From positions 1 to 47,977 of the forward strand of contig CALUIV010000024.1 in the NCBI GenBank assembly GCA_944320775.1: a stretch of 47,977 bases of DNA. The letters are read 5' to 3'. Position 1 is the stretch's first letter. Each line of letters begins with the position of its first letter. The stretch comes from an uncultured Paraprevotella sp. (GTDB taxonomy: Bacteria > Bacteroidota > Bacteroidia > Bacteroidales > Bacteroidaceae). Both the position numbers and the translations under genes were made by a program. The notes beneath the pieces are model-generated. The model was not told the DNA's origin and did not search any database. It saw only the letters and a program-made list of their open reading frames with translations. Shown piece by piece: positions 1 to 9,047 of the stretch.

Positions 1-53
1 GCTATATGGCCACTTTATAAGAAAGTTCGGCTATATAGCGATCTTCTGTTATA

Positions 54-86
54 AAGAGGGTATTTTGACACACCCTCTTGTTTTTT
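54..86 (+). terminator. Rho-independent terminator of a gene left of the window
   Basis: AAGAGGGT (54-61) pairs with ACCCTCTT (72-79) around a 10-base loop and is followed by G and six T. The orientation fits the end of a plus-strand transcript that begins outside the window. Bases 1-53 hold no gene, only an AT-rich stretch with the palindrome GCTATATAGC at 30-39. Confidence 0.65.
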
Positions 87-120
87 GGAAGAATTTTACA
101 AAAAGGGATTGAACGGAAAC

Positions 121-177
121 AAAAAATAAGAGGGAACTGTATCATCCTCTATATCTTGATCTGACACAATTCCCTCT
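121..177 (-). terminator. Terminator of the glycogen operon
   Basis: An imperfect 16-base stem (129-144 with 162-177, two mismatches) lies just beyond the stop of the last operon gene. Read on the minus strand, the stem is followed by a T-rich tract (TTATTTTTT, 129-121). It is the natural end of the three-gene minus-strand operon. Confidence 0.6.
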
Positions 178-204
178 CACTCTGATTTAACAGAATAAAT
201 CAAG

Positions 205-1575
205 TTATTTCTTTTTGGCAGTCGTACGTTTTGTCTTTGTTGCCGGTTTTGTACCTTCTTCCTCCACCGGTTGAGCAGCCTCTAGTTTCTTAAGGCGAGC
301 ATTTAAGCGTACAATTTCCTTATTCTTTATTTCGATTTCCTCACCTTGATTCTTGATTGTCGTCAATAAAGCATTAAGTTCTTCATTTTCGATCTCAGAA
401 GGATAAAGATTATTGACACGGTTCATAAAATCAGCCAAAATATTCATATAGTTGGTAAATGCATCGTACGGAGAATCATAAATACCACGATACATACCAC
501 CACTATTCGGTTTTGTGGTCATAAACCGGAAATTGTTGCTGGCCTGCAGATAATCCCAATCCTGCTTGATTCGACGATCATTGCAAATACGTACACGATC
601 AGCCACACTATATAATTTGTCAAAAGCCTCACGTTGCATAACATTTCCCAAACAGAAAGAAGTATCACGTTCTTCATCCGTCCAAGACATTGGATAAGGC
701 ACATCAATAGCATCAACCGACGGATGCGAAGCAATGACCTCAGAAGGTGTTGAGAAGGAGATACCACGTTGTCTTGCACATTCGGGCAATGCCTTCAAGA
801 ATTCAAGAATATTGGATGAAAGTGGCTGGAAAATACCAATAGCACACAACTCCATAAAGATATTAATAACTTCCTCATTTTCCGGCATGGAAGCGATCCA
901 ATCCATATACTTGTCAGCAAACAATGGATACTCATTCCAACTGGAATTATTGAAACGCAGACAAATATCATCAGAAAGTTTGAAATCGCGAAGCAATAGT
1001 TTCAAATTAGGATCCTGATTACAATGATACACATAATGCGGACTCTTCCAACCTAAAATGTGTTTTGCTCCTTCTGTAAGCATTCCTTTGAAACCCATAG
1101 ATGATACAACACCACCTATATCATCAGAATATATCAAGGAAGAGTTACGGAATACCTGAGGAGTCTGTCCAAACAATTCCTTTATTTTACGGGAAAGACG
1201 AAGTGTTTCTTCCTTAAAACATTCCTCGTTGACTAAAGAAGACAAACCATGAGAATAAGGCTCGGCTAAAAACTCAACACACCCTGTTTCATTCAATTCC
1301 TGAAGCAATTCAATAACATTCGGAGCATGATTCTCCAACTGCTCAATAGCAACTCCAGACAAAGAAATAGCTACTTTGAAAAATCCGGCGTTATTACGAG
1401 CCATTTCGATAAGCGTCTGCAAAGCAGGAACATAAGAACGCTCTGCAGTCTCAGTAATACCCCGCTCATTTTCATAATCATCATAATAATAATGATCAGC
1501 ACCTATTTCGAAAAAGCGATAACGCTTCAAATGAATATTCTGGTGAATCTCAAAATAAAGACAAACGGTTTTCAT
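205..1575 (-). CDS. GH57 alpha-amylase-like protein, acid motif altered
   Basis: Cytoplasmic family GH57 protein of 456 residues with no signal peptide, last gene of an alpha-glucan operon. An N-terminal HQ motif is at residues 11-12, a GCVEFLAEPYSHG segment at 98-110, and the nucleophile-type motif GMLTEGA at 164-170, so Glu168 is the candidate nucleophile. Where active GH57 alpha-amylases carry FMDYETFGEHQ, this protein has FMELCAIGIFQ (240-250): the catalytic Asp is Glu and the following Glu is Cys. GH57 alpha-amylase-like homologues with incomplete catalytic machinery have been described from Bacteroidetes, so it may be a non-classical or binding protein rather than an ordinary amylase. 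The last 60 residues form a charged coiled coil with a lysine-rich tail. It follows the glycosyltransferase by 16 bases, which implies co-transcription. Confidence 0.85.
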   Translation of the reverse strand: MKTVCLYFEIHQNIHLKRYRFFEIGADHYYYDDYENERGITETAERSYVPALQTLIEMARNNAGFFKVAISLSGVAIEQLENHAPNVIELLQELNETGCVEFLAEPYSHGLSSLVNEECFKEETLRLSRKIKELFGQTPQVFRNSSLIYSDDIGGVVSSMGFKGMLTEGAKHILGWKSPHYVYHCNQDPNLKLLLRDFKLSDDICLRFNNSSWNEYPLFADKYMDWIASMPENEEVINIFMELCAIGIFQPLSSNILEFLKALPECARQRGISFSTPSEVIASHPSVDAIDVPYPMSWTDEERDTSFCLGNVMQREAFDKLYSVADRVRICNDRRIKQDWDYLQASNNFRFMTTKPNSGGMYRGIYDSPYDAFTNYMNILADFMNRVNNLYPSEIENEELNALLTTIKNQGEEIEIKNKEIVRLNARLKKLEAAQPVEEEGTKPATKTKRTTAKKK

Positions 1576-1591
1576 ATTTTAGATCTTTTAA

Positions 1592-2872
1592 TTATTTACA
1601 TTTTTGAATCGTCTCATCATATAGTTTCCGGATACGCTGACCAACTTTTTCCCAAGTGATTCCATCCACTTCTTTCTTTCCTTCTACTTGAAGATAATCG
1701 TGCAGTGCCTGATTAGTACACAAAGAATACATGGCATCGGCCATAGCGTCAATATCCCAATAATCCGTCTTGATACACTTATCCAAAATTTCAGCACAAC
1801 CAGACTGTTTACTGATAATCGACGGTACACCACTTTGCATTGCTTCGAGCGGAGAAATACCAAATGGTTCTGAAACAGAAGGCATGACATAAACATCACT
1901 ATCACGGAAACATTCAAACACCTGCTTGCCTTTCATAAAACCTGGGAAGTGACAACGGTCTGCAATTCCATAAGCAGCCGCCATTTCAATCATAGCATTC
2001 ATCATATCCCCACTTCCGGCAAAACAGAAACGGACATTATGCGTACGGTCCAATACACGTTTGGCAGCTTCTATAAAGTATTCCGGTCCTTTCTGCATCG
2101 TTATACGTCCCAAATAAGTAATCACTTTCTCCTTACGTTCGGAACTAGGCTTGCGCTGATCTACGATCGCCTGCAACTCTGGTGCCAAAGGATAAACGGC
2201 ATTGTGCATGGCAAAACACTTCGCAGGATCTTGATGATAATGATTAATCACTGTCTGACGAGTCAATTCACTGACACACATAATGCAATCAGCATGATCC
2301 ATACCATTTTTTTCAATACCATATACCGTTGGATTTACATTACCACGACTACGGTCGAAATCAGTAGCATGCACATGAATAACCAAAGGCTTCCCACTCA
2401 CCTGCTTAGCATGGATACCGGCCGGATAGGTTAACCAATCGTGAGCATGAATAATATCGTAAGACTGCTGACGGGCTACGACACCGGCTACAATGGAATA
2501 ATTATTAATTTCTTCATGTAAATTATCGGGATAACGTCCGGAAAACTCCATGCAACCCAAATCATTTACGTACATATAATTAAAATCGGCATAAATATGA
2601 TCGCGCAAATCATAATACAACTGCGGATCCATATAACTGCCTACTCGACTTTTCACGTAATCCCAATCGACATCACGCCATACAATAGGCACGCTGTTCA
2701 TTCCGATTATTTTCAGGAAACTCTGATCCTCGTCACCCCATGGCTTGGGAATACAGAAAGTAATTTCCATATCTTGCTGTGCAGAAAGACCTTTGGTCAA
2801 ACCGTAACTGGCTGTTCCTAAACCTCCCAGGATATGAGGAGGAAACTCCCATCCAAACATTAATACTTTCAT
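1592..2872 (-). CDS. Glycogen synthase-type glycosyltransferase
   Basis: Cytoplasmic GT-B fold glycosyltransferase of 426 residues, likely adding glucose from a nucleotide sugar to an alpha-glucan. The N-terminus has the glycogen/sucrose-synthase-type start FGWEFPPHILGGLGTASYG, in which the GGLG loop would contact the donor phosphate. The C-terminal domain carries the E-x7-E retaining motif in EPFGISPLEAM followed by a GVPSI segment. It is shorter than the GlgA type (about 470-500 residues) and resembles GT4/GT5 enzymes found beside GDE and GH57 genes in Bacteroides. It lies 18 bases after the debranching enzyme and 16 before the GH57 gene. Donor and acceptor are inferred from context and not proven by sequence. 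Confidence 0.85.
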   Translation of the reverse strand: MKVLMFGWEFPPHILGGLGTASYGLTKGLSAQQDMEITFCIPKPWGDEDQSFLKIIGMNSVPIVWRDVDWDYVKSRVGSYMDPQLYYDLRDHIYADFNYMYVNDLGCMEFSGRYPDNLHEEINNYSIVAGVVARQQSYDIIHAHDWLTYPAGIHAKQVSGKPLVIHVHATDFDRSRGNVNPTVYGIEKNGMDHADCIMCVSELTRQTVINHYHQDPAKCFAMHNAVYPLAPELQAIVDQRKPSSERKEKVITYLGRITMQKGPEYFIEAAKRVLDRTHNVRFCFAGSGDMMNAMIEMAAAYGIADRCHFPGFMKGKQVFECFRDSDVYVMPSVSEPFGISPLEAMQSGVPSIISKQSGCAEILDKCIKTDYWDIDAMADAMYSLCTNQALHDYLQVEGKKEVDGITWEKVGQRIRKLYDETIQKCK

Positions 2873-2890
2873 AAATGTTCCTCCCTATAT

Positions 2891-4840
2891 TTATTCCAGA
2901 TTATACTTTTCCAACAATTTGACAACCCGCATAATCTCAGCCACATTCATGGCAAAGGAAATGGCTCCGCGACCATGGAACGGCGGATTACCGTCGAATA
3001 ACTCAGGTATGGTACCGATACAATGGTAGAACAACTCTTCTTCGTATCCAACCAGCTGACGTTCTACGAAACTAACACGACTGTATTTATAGATACGCAG
3101 GCATGCTTCCATATAAAAACCAGCCAACCAAGGCCATGCTGTACCCTGATGATAAGCATAATCACGCTGAATCTGAGGACCTACATACATCGGGTTATAT
3201 CCGTTACTTTTCGGACTCAGCGAACGAAGTCCTTTAGGAGTCAACAACTCCTTTGTACAGATATCAAAAACAGACTTCTGTTGTTTCGGATCTAATGGAG
3301 AATAGTCAAAAGCAACAGTGAAGATCATATTCGGACGAACACTCCAATCAACACGTCCCAATTCTTCATCAACATAATCCATCAGGTAACCATGCTCATT
3401 ATAGAACATTTCGCGGAATGAGACTGCAACTTTGGCTGCCAAATCTTCATAAACTTTTGCGCGCTCTGGATCATTTGTTTCTGAACATACAAAAGCACAA
3501 TATTTTAAGGCATTATACCACAAGGCATTGAATTCAACAATATATCCGGTTCTCGGTACAATAGGTTTACCATTAACCGTAGAATTCATCCAAGTAATTG
3601 CCTTATCCTTACCATTGGAACAAACAAGTCCGTTTTCTTTGACTACAAGATTAGGATGACCATCAGCAAGCAAATATTCCATAATATTACGCAACAGCTG
3701 ACCGTATTTCTCCTTACATTTTTCCATGGAAACAATATTACCATACTGTTGGATACACCATACAGCCCATAGCAATACATCTGGATGCTCCATTTCGTAG
3801 ATACGTACACTCAAAGGACGACCTGCGATAAAATCTTCAATTCCCTTACGGGCCGTTTCCATGAACATCTCAAAATGATCAACCTCACCGTTAACCAAAG
3901 TAAGTCCCGGTAAAGAAATAAACATATCGCGCGCACGACATTTAAACCATGGATAACCGGCCAAGATGTAATTTTCGCCTTCACGATAATTAAAAAATTG
4001 ATGAGCAGAATTAACCAAGCAATGATAGAAATTGTCGCGAGGAGTACGTACTTTGATTTCAAAATCAACAATTTCTTTCAACTGTGAAGTCTTAATTTCA
4101 TTCAAGCCTGCAGAGAAAACAACGCTTTCTCCTTTTTTAATAGGAAATTCAAAATATCCGGGAACATACAAATCCTCATTCGAAGCATAACCACGCTCCT
4201 GTTCCTTGGGATATTCCACTCCACGATACCAGTCTGGCTGATAAATGAACTCATTTTTCTTATCCAACTGCATGTAAAGATCCGGATACCCTTCATACAT
4301 ACAAGTTTTTATTCCATTACTTACCAACTGATAATCGCGAGAAGCACGCGTGTTTTCATGAGTATATTCACGTACGCTTCGGAATGCCAAGAAAGGACGT
4401 AAGCGTAATGTCGTTTCTGAATGCGCTTCCATCAAAGTGTAACGGATAATAATCCGGTTCTCATAATGCTGAAATACCTTTTCCTTTTTCAACACGACAC
4501 CTCCAACCCGATAAATCGTAGTCGGAACTTGTTGGCATTCGAACTCACGGATATACTTATGTCCACGTGGACTAAAGTTATCTCCCTGATATTTATGCAA
4601 GCCTAAATTAAATTCAGCACCATGCTGAATTACTGTCTCATCCAATGACGAAAGTAAAACGTGATTTTCATCATCCAGTTCTGGTACTGGCACAACCAAA
4701 AGGCCATGATATTTTCTTGTATTGCAATCGACAATTGTAGAACAAGAATAAGCTCCAGAACGGTTTGATCGCAAAATCTCTTTTGGAAGAGATTCCTCTA
4801 GATTCGTCATCAGAGTTTTGTCAAATCGTAAATAACTCAT
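2891..4840 (-). CDS. Glycogen debranching enzyme (amylo-alpha-1,6-glucosidase)
   Basis: Cytoplasmic debranching enzyme of about 649 residues that would hydrolyse alpha-1,6 branch points. The N-terminal GDE_N domain contains RSNRSGAYSCSTIVDCNTRK and the HGLLVVP segment. The C-terminal (alpha/alpha)6 barrel has YPWFKCRARDMFISLPG near residue 300, with the RD pair characteristic of the family, and GTAWPWLAGFYMEA near residue 585. I chose the ATG at 4840 because homologues begin close to a SYLRFD-type sequence; an in-frame ATG at 4873 would add eleven unremarkable residues. It is the first gene of the operon, with a -7 box at 4902-4909. Bacteria pair this enzyme with glycogen synthase for storage glycogen turnover, which fits its neighbours. 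Confidence 0.9.
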   Translation of the reverse strand: MSYLRFDKTLMTNLEESLPKEILRSNRSGAYSCSTIVDCNTRKYHGLLVVPVPELDDENHVLLSSLDETVIQHGAEFNLGLHKYQGDNFSPRGHKYIREFECQQVPTTIYRVGGVVLKKEKVFQHYENRIIIRYTLMEAHSETTLRLRPFLAFRSVREYTHENTRASRDYQLVSNGIKTCMYEGYPDLYMQLDKKNEFIYQPDWYRGVEYPKEQERGYASNEDLYVPGYFEFPIKKGESVVFSAGLNEIKTSQLKEIVDFEIKVRTPRDNFYHCLVNSAHQFFNYREGENYILAGYPWFKCRARDMFISLPGLTLVNGEVDHFEMFMETARKGIEDFIAGRPLSVRIYEMEHPDVLLWAVWCIQQYGNIVSMEKCKEKYGQLLRNIMEYLLADGHPNLVVKENGLVCSNGKDKAITWMNSTVNGKPIVPRTGYIVEFNALWYNALKYCAFVCSETNDPERAKVYEDLAAKVAVSFREMFYNEHGYLMDYVDEELGRVDWSVRPNMIFTVAFDYSPLDPKQQKSVFDICTKELLTPKGLRSLSPKSNGYNPMYVGPQIQRDYAYHQGTAWPWLAGFYMEACLRIYKYSRVSFVERQLVGYEEELFYHCIGTIPELFDGNPPFHGRGAISFAMNVAEIMRVVKLLEKYNLE

Positions 4841-4901
4841 AGTCGATATATTAAGGTTTTTAATAACACCCAATTAAATTCTGCGTGCTTTTAGCACAGT
4901 T

Positions 4902-4909
4902 CAAAAATA
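4902..4909 (-). promoter_or_regulatory. -7 box of the glycogen operon
   Basis: Read on the minus strand this is TATTTTTG, matching the Bacteroidetes consensus TAnnTTTG. No clear TTTG lies 20 bases upstream. A start near 4898 would give a leader of about 57 bases containing a short hairpin (GTGCT, loop, AGCAC; about 4884-4896). Confidence 0.5.
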
Positions 4910-5000
4910 ATAATTTTCAGGTTAAATTAAAAGTTATTCAGTATTTTTATTCCCAGAAATCTCATTTTTCTGTTTTTACAATGCTTTTATCTTAAAAAAC

Positions 5001-5032
5001 TTTGTTGTAAAACATATAATATTGTATTTTTG
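5001..5032 (+). promoter_or_regulatory. Promoter of the Crp/Fnr gene
   Basis: TTTG (5001-5004), a 20-base spacer and TATTTTTG (5025-5032) match the Bacteroidetes primary-sigma consensus exactly. The predicted start near 5037 leaves a leader of about 27 bases. It is about 90 bases from the divergent operon promoter, so one regulator could act on both. Confidence 0.75.
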
Positions 5033-5063
5033 TGTCCAATAACATAATTGTAGAAGAATCAGA

Positions 5064-5765
5064 ATGACGAAAAAAGATTTAAGCGAAAACGAAGTCTTAG
5101 AGAAACTGAGCGATTTATGGGAACCGCTGAATGAAGAACAGAGATCAGTGCTCAAAGACAACATTACGCTTCACACCTATAAAAAGAATGAATCCATCTA
5201 TTGTGAAGGAGAATTACCCGACCAACTGATGTGTCTACTCTCAGGCAAAGTAAAAATATTCAAAAATGGTGCCGGAGGCCGAAATCAAATCATCAGAGTC
5301 ATTAAACCGGTTGAATATTTCGGTTACAGAGCTTCGTTCGCCGGACAAAGTTTTGTTACTGCAGCTGCTGCATTTGAATATTCAATTGTTGGAATGATTC
5401 CCATGAGTATTATAACAAGACTAGTTTCAGAAAACAATAAGCTGGCATGGTTTTTTATTCGCCAATTATCCATAGATTTAGGTATCGCAGATGAACGTAC
5501 AGTCAATTTAACCCAAAAACATATTCGCGGACGTTTGGCTGAATCTCTATTGTTCCTAAAAGACAGTTATGGTGTTGAAGAAGATGGATGCACCCTAAGC
5601 ATATATCTCTCACGTGAAGATCTGGCAAACTTATCTAATATGACTACATCAAATGCTATTAGAACATTATCAAATTTTGCATCCGAAAAAATAATAGCAA
5701 TTGACGGAAGAAAAATCAAATTCATTAATGAAACTGAATTAGAAAAAATCTCCAGAATCGGATAA
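5064..5765 (+). CDS. Crp/Fnr-family transcriptional regulator
   Basis: Cytoplasmic regulator of 233 residues. The N-terminal cyclic-nucleotide-binding-type beta roll covers roughly residues 25-145 (CEGELPDQLMCLLSGKVKIF is diagnostic). The C-terminal Crp-type winged helix contains LSREDLANLSNMTTSNAIRT near residue 180. There is no FNR-type N-terminal cysteine cluster, so oxygen sensing through an iron-sulfur cluster is unlikely. Typical cAMP-contact residues are not evident, so the effector is unknown. The gene is transcribed away from the glycogen operon with promoters about 90 bases apart, making that operon a reasonable target; this is inference from position. It ends at a bidirectional terminator. 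Confidence 0.88.
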   Translation: MTKKDLSENEVLEKLSDLWEPLNEEQRSVLKDNITLHTYKKNESIYCEGELPDQLMCLLSGKVKIFKNGAGGRNQIIRVIKPVEYFGYRASFAGQSFVTAAAAFEYSIVGMIPMSIITRLVSENNKLAWFFIRQLSIDLGIADERTVNLTQKHIRGRLAESLLFLKDSYGVEEDGCTLSIYLSREDLANLSNMTTSNAIRTLSNFASEKIIAIDGRKIKFINETELEKISRIG

Positions 5766-5802
5766 TATAAAAAATTAGACAAGAAATTATCAATTATATA
5801 AA

Positions 5803-5856
5803 CAATAAAAACACGCGTTTTAGCATTCTAATAAACTAAAACGCGTGTTTTTATTG
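5803..5856. terminator. Bidirectional terminator between crp-like and lipid kinase genes
   Basis: A perfect 21-base-pair stem (5803-5823 with 5836-5856) around a 12-base loop has A-rich and T-rich outer arms, so it can terminate converging transcripts from both sides. The core is ACACGCGTTTTAG. Confidence 0.85.
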
Positions 5857-5880
5857 TGATCAATGATATAAATTATAATG

Positions 5881-6813
5881 CTATGGAATAATAAAATTAA
5901 GCCATTCCTGTTTGACCTCAATATCCATAGGTGTAGTTGCATCTTTCCACACAGTACCATCAAGACTAACTGTAGCATTACCATGATCTAAAAACTGAAC
6001 ACGACGTGTACGGTAAGCCTTCACACTTTTATGATTCAAGAAACGCCCCCATAATAAAAGCCATAATCCTTCAAACATACGGGAAAGTTCTGGACTGGAA
6101 ACAACAGAAACATCCAACATCCCATTATACGGAACACAACTAGGCGTCTGACCATAACCCGTAGCATTACCTATGCACACAGTCATAACCTGTTTGTCAA
6201 TTTCATCCTGATTTAATTTAAAATGCATCTTTGTCTCCATTCGATGAAAAAAGAGCAAAAAGACAGAAGAAAAAAACGACAAACTTCGCATCCCCCAAAA
6301 ACGATACGTACGATGCTTGATGCTCATAATATTAGCGACCAAACCCACGTTAACACAATTCAAAAAGAAACGTTGCTGTGTCTCCTGGCCCTGCAATTGC
6401 ACTTTACAAACTCCAACATCTACTTTACGTGTACGTCCAGCTAAAAGAACGTCTACAGACTTTTTATAATCATCTTCGTCCAATCCCCAAAACTTGGCAA
6501 AATCATTAGCCCATCCATAAGGAATAACTCCTAAGGAAACCTCCTTACGCACCTGTTCTCCTACAGAAAGAATACCATTCAAAGCCCTGTTCAAAGCGGC
6601 ATCTCCTCCAACAACCACAATCGTACGATAACCATTTGCAGCCAACATGGCTGCAAGACGCTCAACAGACTCCTTATCTTCACTTTGAACAAAGTCATAA
6701 GAAACGCGCTTTTCCCTAAGATATTTTTGAATGGCTACCCAATGTTTTTGAGACTTTCTCACTCCTTCTTTCGGACAATAGACTATGCCCCATCTTGTTG
6801 CTTCTACCGACAT
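5881..6813 (-). CDS. Diacylglycerol/lipid kinase family protein (YegS-like)
   Basis: A 310-residue member of the diacylglycerol kinase catalytic family (DagK/YegS/BmrU), which phosphorylates lipid or sphingoid-type acceptors at the inner membrane face. The nucleotide-binding region reads VVVGGDAALNRALNGIL near residues 71-87. The family norm is GGDGT-x-NE-x-x-NG, so the second Gly and the Thr are both Ala here, a deviation worth noting. A second conserved segment, VIPYGWANDFAKFWG, follows near residue 110. Bacteroidetes make sphingolipids and ceramide phospholipids, so a sphingoid substrate is possible but cannot be read from sequence. It follows miaA by 74 bases and has its own -7 box. Confidence 0.85.
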   Translation of the reverse strand: MSVEATRWGIVYCPKEGVRKSQKHWVAIQKYLREKRVSYDFVQSEDKESVERLAAMLAANGYRTIVVVGGDAALNRALNGILSVGEQVRKEVSLGVIPYGWANDFAKFWGLDEDDYKKSVDVLLAGRTRKVDVGVCKVQLQGQETQQRFFLNCVNVGLVANIMSIKHRTYRFWGMRSLSFFSSVFLLFFHRMETKMHFKLNQDEIDKQVMTVCIGNATGYGQTPSCVPYNGMLDVSVVSSPELSRMFEGLWLLLWGRFLNHKSVKAYRTRRVQFLDHGNATVSLDGTVWKDATTPMDIEVKQEWLNFIIP

Positions 6814-6832
6814 AAATACTATTTTATTGCTA

Positions 6833-6840
6833 CAAAATTA
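6833..6840 (-). promoter_or_regulatory. -7 box before the lipid kinase gene
   Basis: Minus-strand TAATTTTG fits TAnnTTTG and lies 20 bases before the ATG. No matching -33 TTTG is seen. Confidence 0.45.
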
Positions 6841-6887
6841 CACAAATCCAACTAATTTGTGCATTCATAAAGCTCTTTTTAGACTTT

Positions 6888-7808
6888 TTATGAGTGCAAC
6901 ATATCTAATATTTCTGCAACTCTAGTTTCCACTGGTACAGAAACTTGCTGCCAATGAATCTTAACACCACGTTTCTCCATTCCGCGAAACCACGTCATTT
7001 GGCGTTTTGCAAATTGATGTATGGCGATCTCTAACTGCCGGAACATCTCTTCGTAGGTTAATTCTCCCAAAATATGTTGAGTCAGATATTTATATTCCAA
7101 ACCGTAATATATCAGATTTTCTGGTGGAATACCCTCAGAAAGTAAGGAACGAATTTCATCCAACATTCCTTCATCTAAACGTTGTTTCAAACGGGCGGAA
7201 ATCTTCTGTCTACGCAAATCCCGGTCTATTTCCGTGCCAATAACCAAAGCCTTGATCTCAGGAAAATCTCTACCTTCACAGGCATGTTCCCGATAGTATT
7301 CCTCTATCTCTATAGCACGAACTGCACGTTTCACTGTATCAACATCGGTCGTATTGTGTAATTTTTTATATGTTGATAAGATGGCCGTCAGTTCTTCCAA
7401 GGATTTCTGCTCTAAACGACTACGTAACTCGGGATTCTCCGGCACTGGCATCAAACGATATCCTCTGAGAACTGATTCCAAATATAACCCTGTCCCACCA
7501 CAGAGAATAGGGAATCGTCCTTTTGAACAAACAAGATGATAAGCATCTAAAAAATCTCTCTGATATTCAAAAACATTATATTTCGTTCCCGGTTCTACAA
7601 TATCAATCAAATGATAAGGTATACATTTACCATTAATTATATAATCATTCAGGTCCTTTCCCGTTCCCAAATCCATCCGTCGGTAAACTTGGCGACTATC
7701 CGCACTTATAATCTCTCCATCCATAGCATCAGCAAGCGCAACCGCCAAAGTTGTTTTACCGGATGCTGTAGGACCAAGCACGGTCACCATATCATACGCA
7801 AAAGCCAT
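6888..7808 (-). CDS. miaA: tRNA dimethylallyltransferase MiaA
   Basis: Transfers a dimethylallyl group to N6 of A37 in tRNAs that read codons starting with U, the first step of ms2i6A synthesis. It is 306 residues, normal for the family. The P-loop LGPTASGKTTLA is at about residues 11-22, followed by the conserved SADSRQVYRRMDLGTGK and the insertion-domain segment KRAVRAIEIEEYY. A KRQMTWFRGM motif near the C-terminus is also typical. It begins 6 bases after the upstream membrane-protein gene, suggesting translational coupling. This is one of three tRNA-modification genes in the window. Confidence 0.96.
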   Translation of the reverse strand: MAFAYDMVTVLGPTASGKTTLAVALADAMDGEIISADSRQVYRRMDLGTGKDLNDYIINGKCIPYHLIDIVEPGTKYNVFEYQRDFLDAYHLVCSKGRFPILCGGTGLYLESVLRGYRLMPVPENPELRSRLEQKSLEELTAILSTYKKLHNTTDVDTVKRAVRAIEIEEYYREHACEGRDFPEIKALVIGTEIDRDLRRQKISARLKQRLDEGMLDEIRSLLSEGIPPENLIYYGLEYKYLTQHILGELTYEEMFRQLEIAIHQFAKRQMTWFRGMEKRGVKIHWQQVSVPVETRVAEILDMLHS

Positions 7809-7814
7809 AAACCT

Positions 7815-8993
7815 TTAAATTAATGAATAAAGCAAATAGAGCCAATGAGCCACCACTCCAGCTATCAAACCGCTTATCAAATGGATAACCATAGCTTTTG
7901 AAGTAAGCTGACGATAACCTATTGCATCAAAAATGGCAGAATAAGTAGAAAGGAAACCGCTCCAACTAATACCAATTGCCGTAAAAACAGCAACGACATT
8001 TCCGTCTAGAAATCCTTGAGTGATAAACAAAGGAACCTGACCTAAAGCAGCACCAACAGTTCCCAATGAAGTAATTGGAAAAGCAATCAGTTCAGGATGC
8101 TTAAACCCGAAAAGCCAATCAAAAATAAAATTTATCTTTCCGGCCAAAGCAGGCAGAATAGCTATACCCTGATATGGTGAACCGTCATATAGGCCATCTG
8201 GTCCCGGACCAAAAGTCAACAAAAACACAGCAGTAGAAATAATAACAACACCGGGTATTATGGCAAGTCCGAGATCAACTCCTGTTTTTCCGCCATCCAA
8301 CAATGCATTCAAAAAACGAATAAAAGTACTCTCTTTAGCCTGCAACATTTCATTACGACGCTCTTCCAAAGTACGCTTTTCTTCTGCGGAAACTGTTACA
8401 ACAGGTACCATCTCATCGAATGAAGGATCCATAGATAATAATATCTTCTGAAAAATTCGAGTGGAAATAATACATCCAATAATTGCAGCAAGTACACCCA
8501 ACAAAGGCTCGACAGCATACCCCTTTCCTAACATAAAGACGACAACAATCAACCCCATACCGAAAGCAGTACCGTAATTTATAAACGATATAAGCTGATA
8601 CTTCTTAAAATATTTGCAAAAATTAGGATCCTTTGCCAATGTCAATACCGCCGGGTTATCTGAAAGAAACGGCATAATAGCACCCAAAATGGATACACCA
8701 GGCAAATGAAATATTGGTCGCATCAGTCGTCCAAAACTAAATTCAAATATCCGAACCACACCAAACTCAATAAACAAACGGCTCAAAGCACCAGATAGAA
8801 CAACAACTCCCATCAGATAAAAAACAGTCTGAAGGAGCAAATCATGAGCCGTATTCATTATCGTATTCAGCATATTGGATAATCCCATGATATTACCAAT
8901 ATAAGAAAATACGGCAAAGAATACAATAATAAAAACAAAACCTTCAATCGTCTTACGCTGTAACAAAGCGTAACGCAATTTCTTTATATCCAT
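7815..8993 (-). CDS. Nucleoside-recognition (Gate) domain membrane protein
   Basis: Polytopic inner-membrane protein of 392 residues with about nine hydrophobic segments. The segment GVSILGAIMPFLSDNPAVLTLAKD near residues 98-121 and the repeated gate-like hairpins resemble the nucleoside-recognition/Gate family, which includes spore maturation A/B-like and YjiH-like proteins. Transport substrates of most members are unknown, so I assign none. A soluble loop of about 30 charged residues (EEKRTLEERRNEMLQAKE) sits mid-protein. The gene precedes miaA by 6 bases and has a full promoter whose -33 element lies inside the terminator hairpin of the preceding gap gene. Confidence 0.75.
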   Translation of the reverse strand: MDIKKLRYALLQRKTIEGFVFIIVFFAVFSYIGNIMGLSNMLNTIMNTAHDLLLQTVFYLMGVVVLSGALSRLFIEFGVVRIFEFSFGRLMRPIFHLPGVSILGAIMPFLSDNPAVLTLAKDPNFCKYFKKYQLISFINYGTAFGMGLIVVVFMLGKGYAVEPLLGVLAAIIGCIISTRIFQKILLSMDPSFDEMVPVVTVSAEEKRTLEERRNEMLQAKESTFIRFLNALLDGGKTGVDLGLAIIPGVVIISTAVFLLTFGPGPDGLYDGSPYQGIAILPALAGKINFIFDWLFGFKHPELIAFPITSLGTVGAALGQVPLFITQGFLDGNVVAVFTAIGISWSGFLSTYSAIFDAIGYRQLTSKAMVIHLISGLIAGVVAHWLYLLYSLI

Positions 8994-9015
8994 CGACTAC
9001 TTTTATTAAACGATG

Positions 9016-9047
9016 CAAAATTAGATAAAAAAAGCCACCCAGTCAAA
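9016..9047 (-). promoter_or_regulatory. Promoter of the Gate-domain gene, overlapping the gap terminator
   Basis: On the minus strand TTTG (9047-9044), a 20-base spacer and TAATTTTG (9023-9016) fit the consensus exactly. Predicted start near 9011, about 18 bases before the ATG. The -33 element is in the loop of the gap terminator. Confidence 0.7.
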
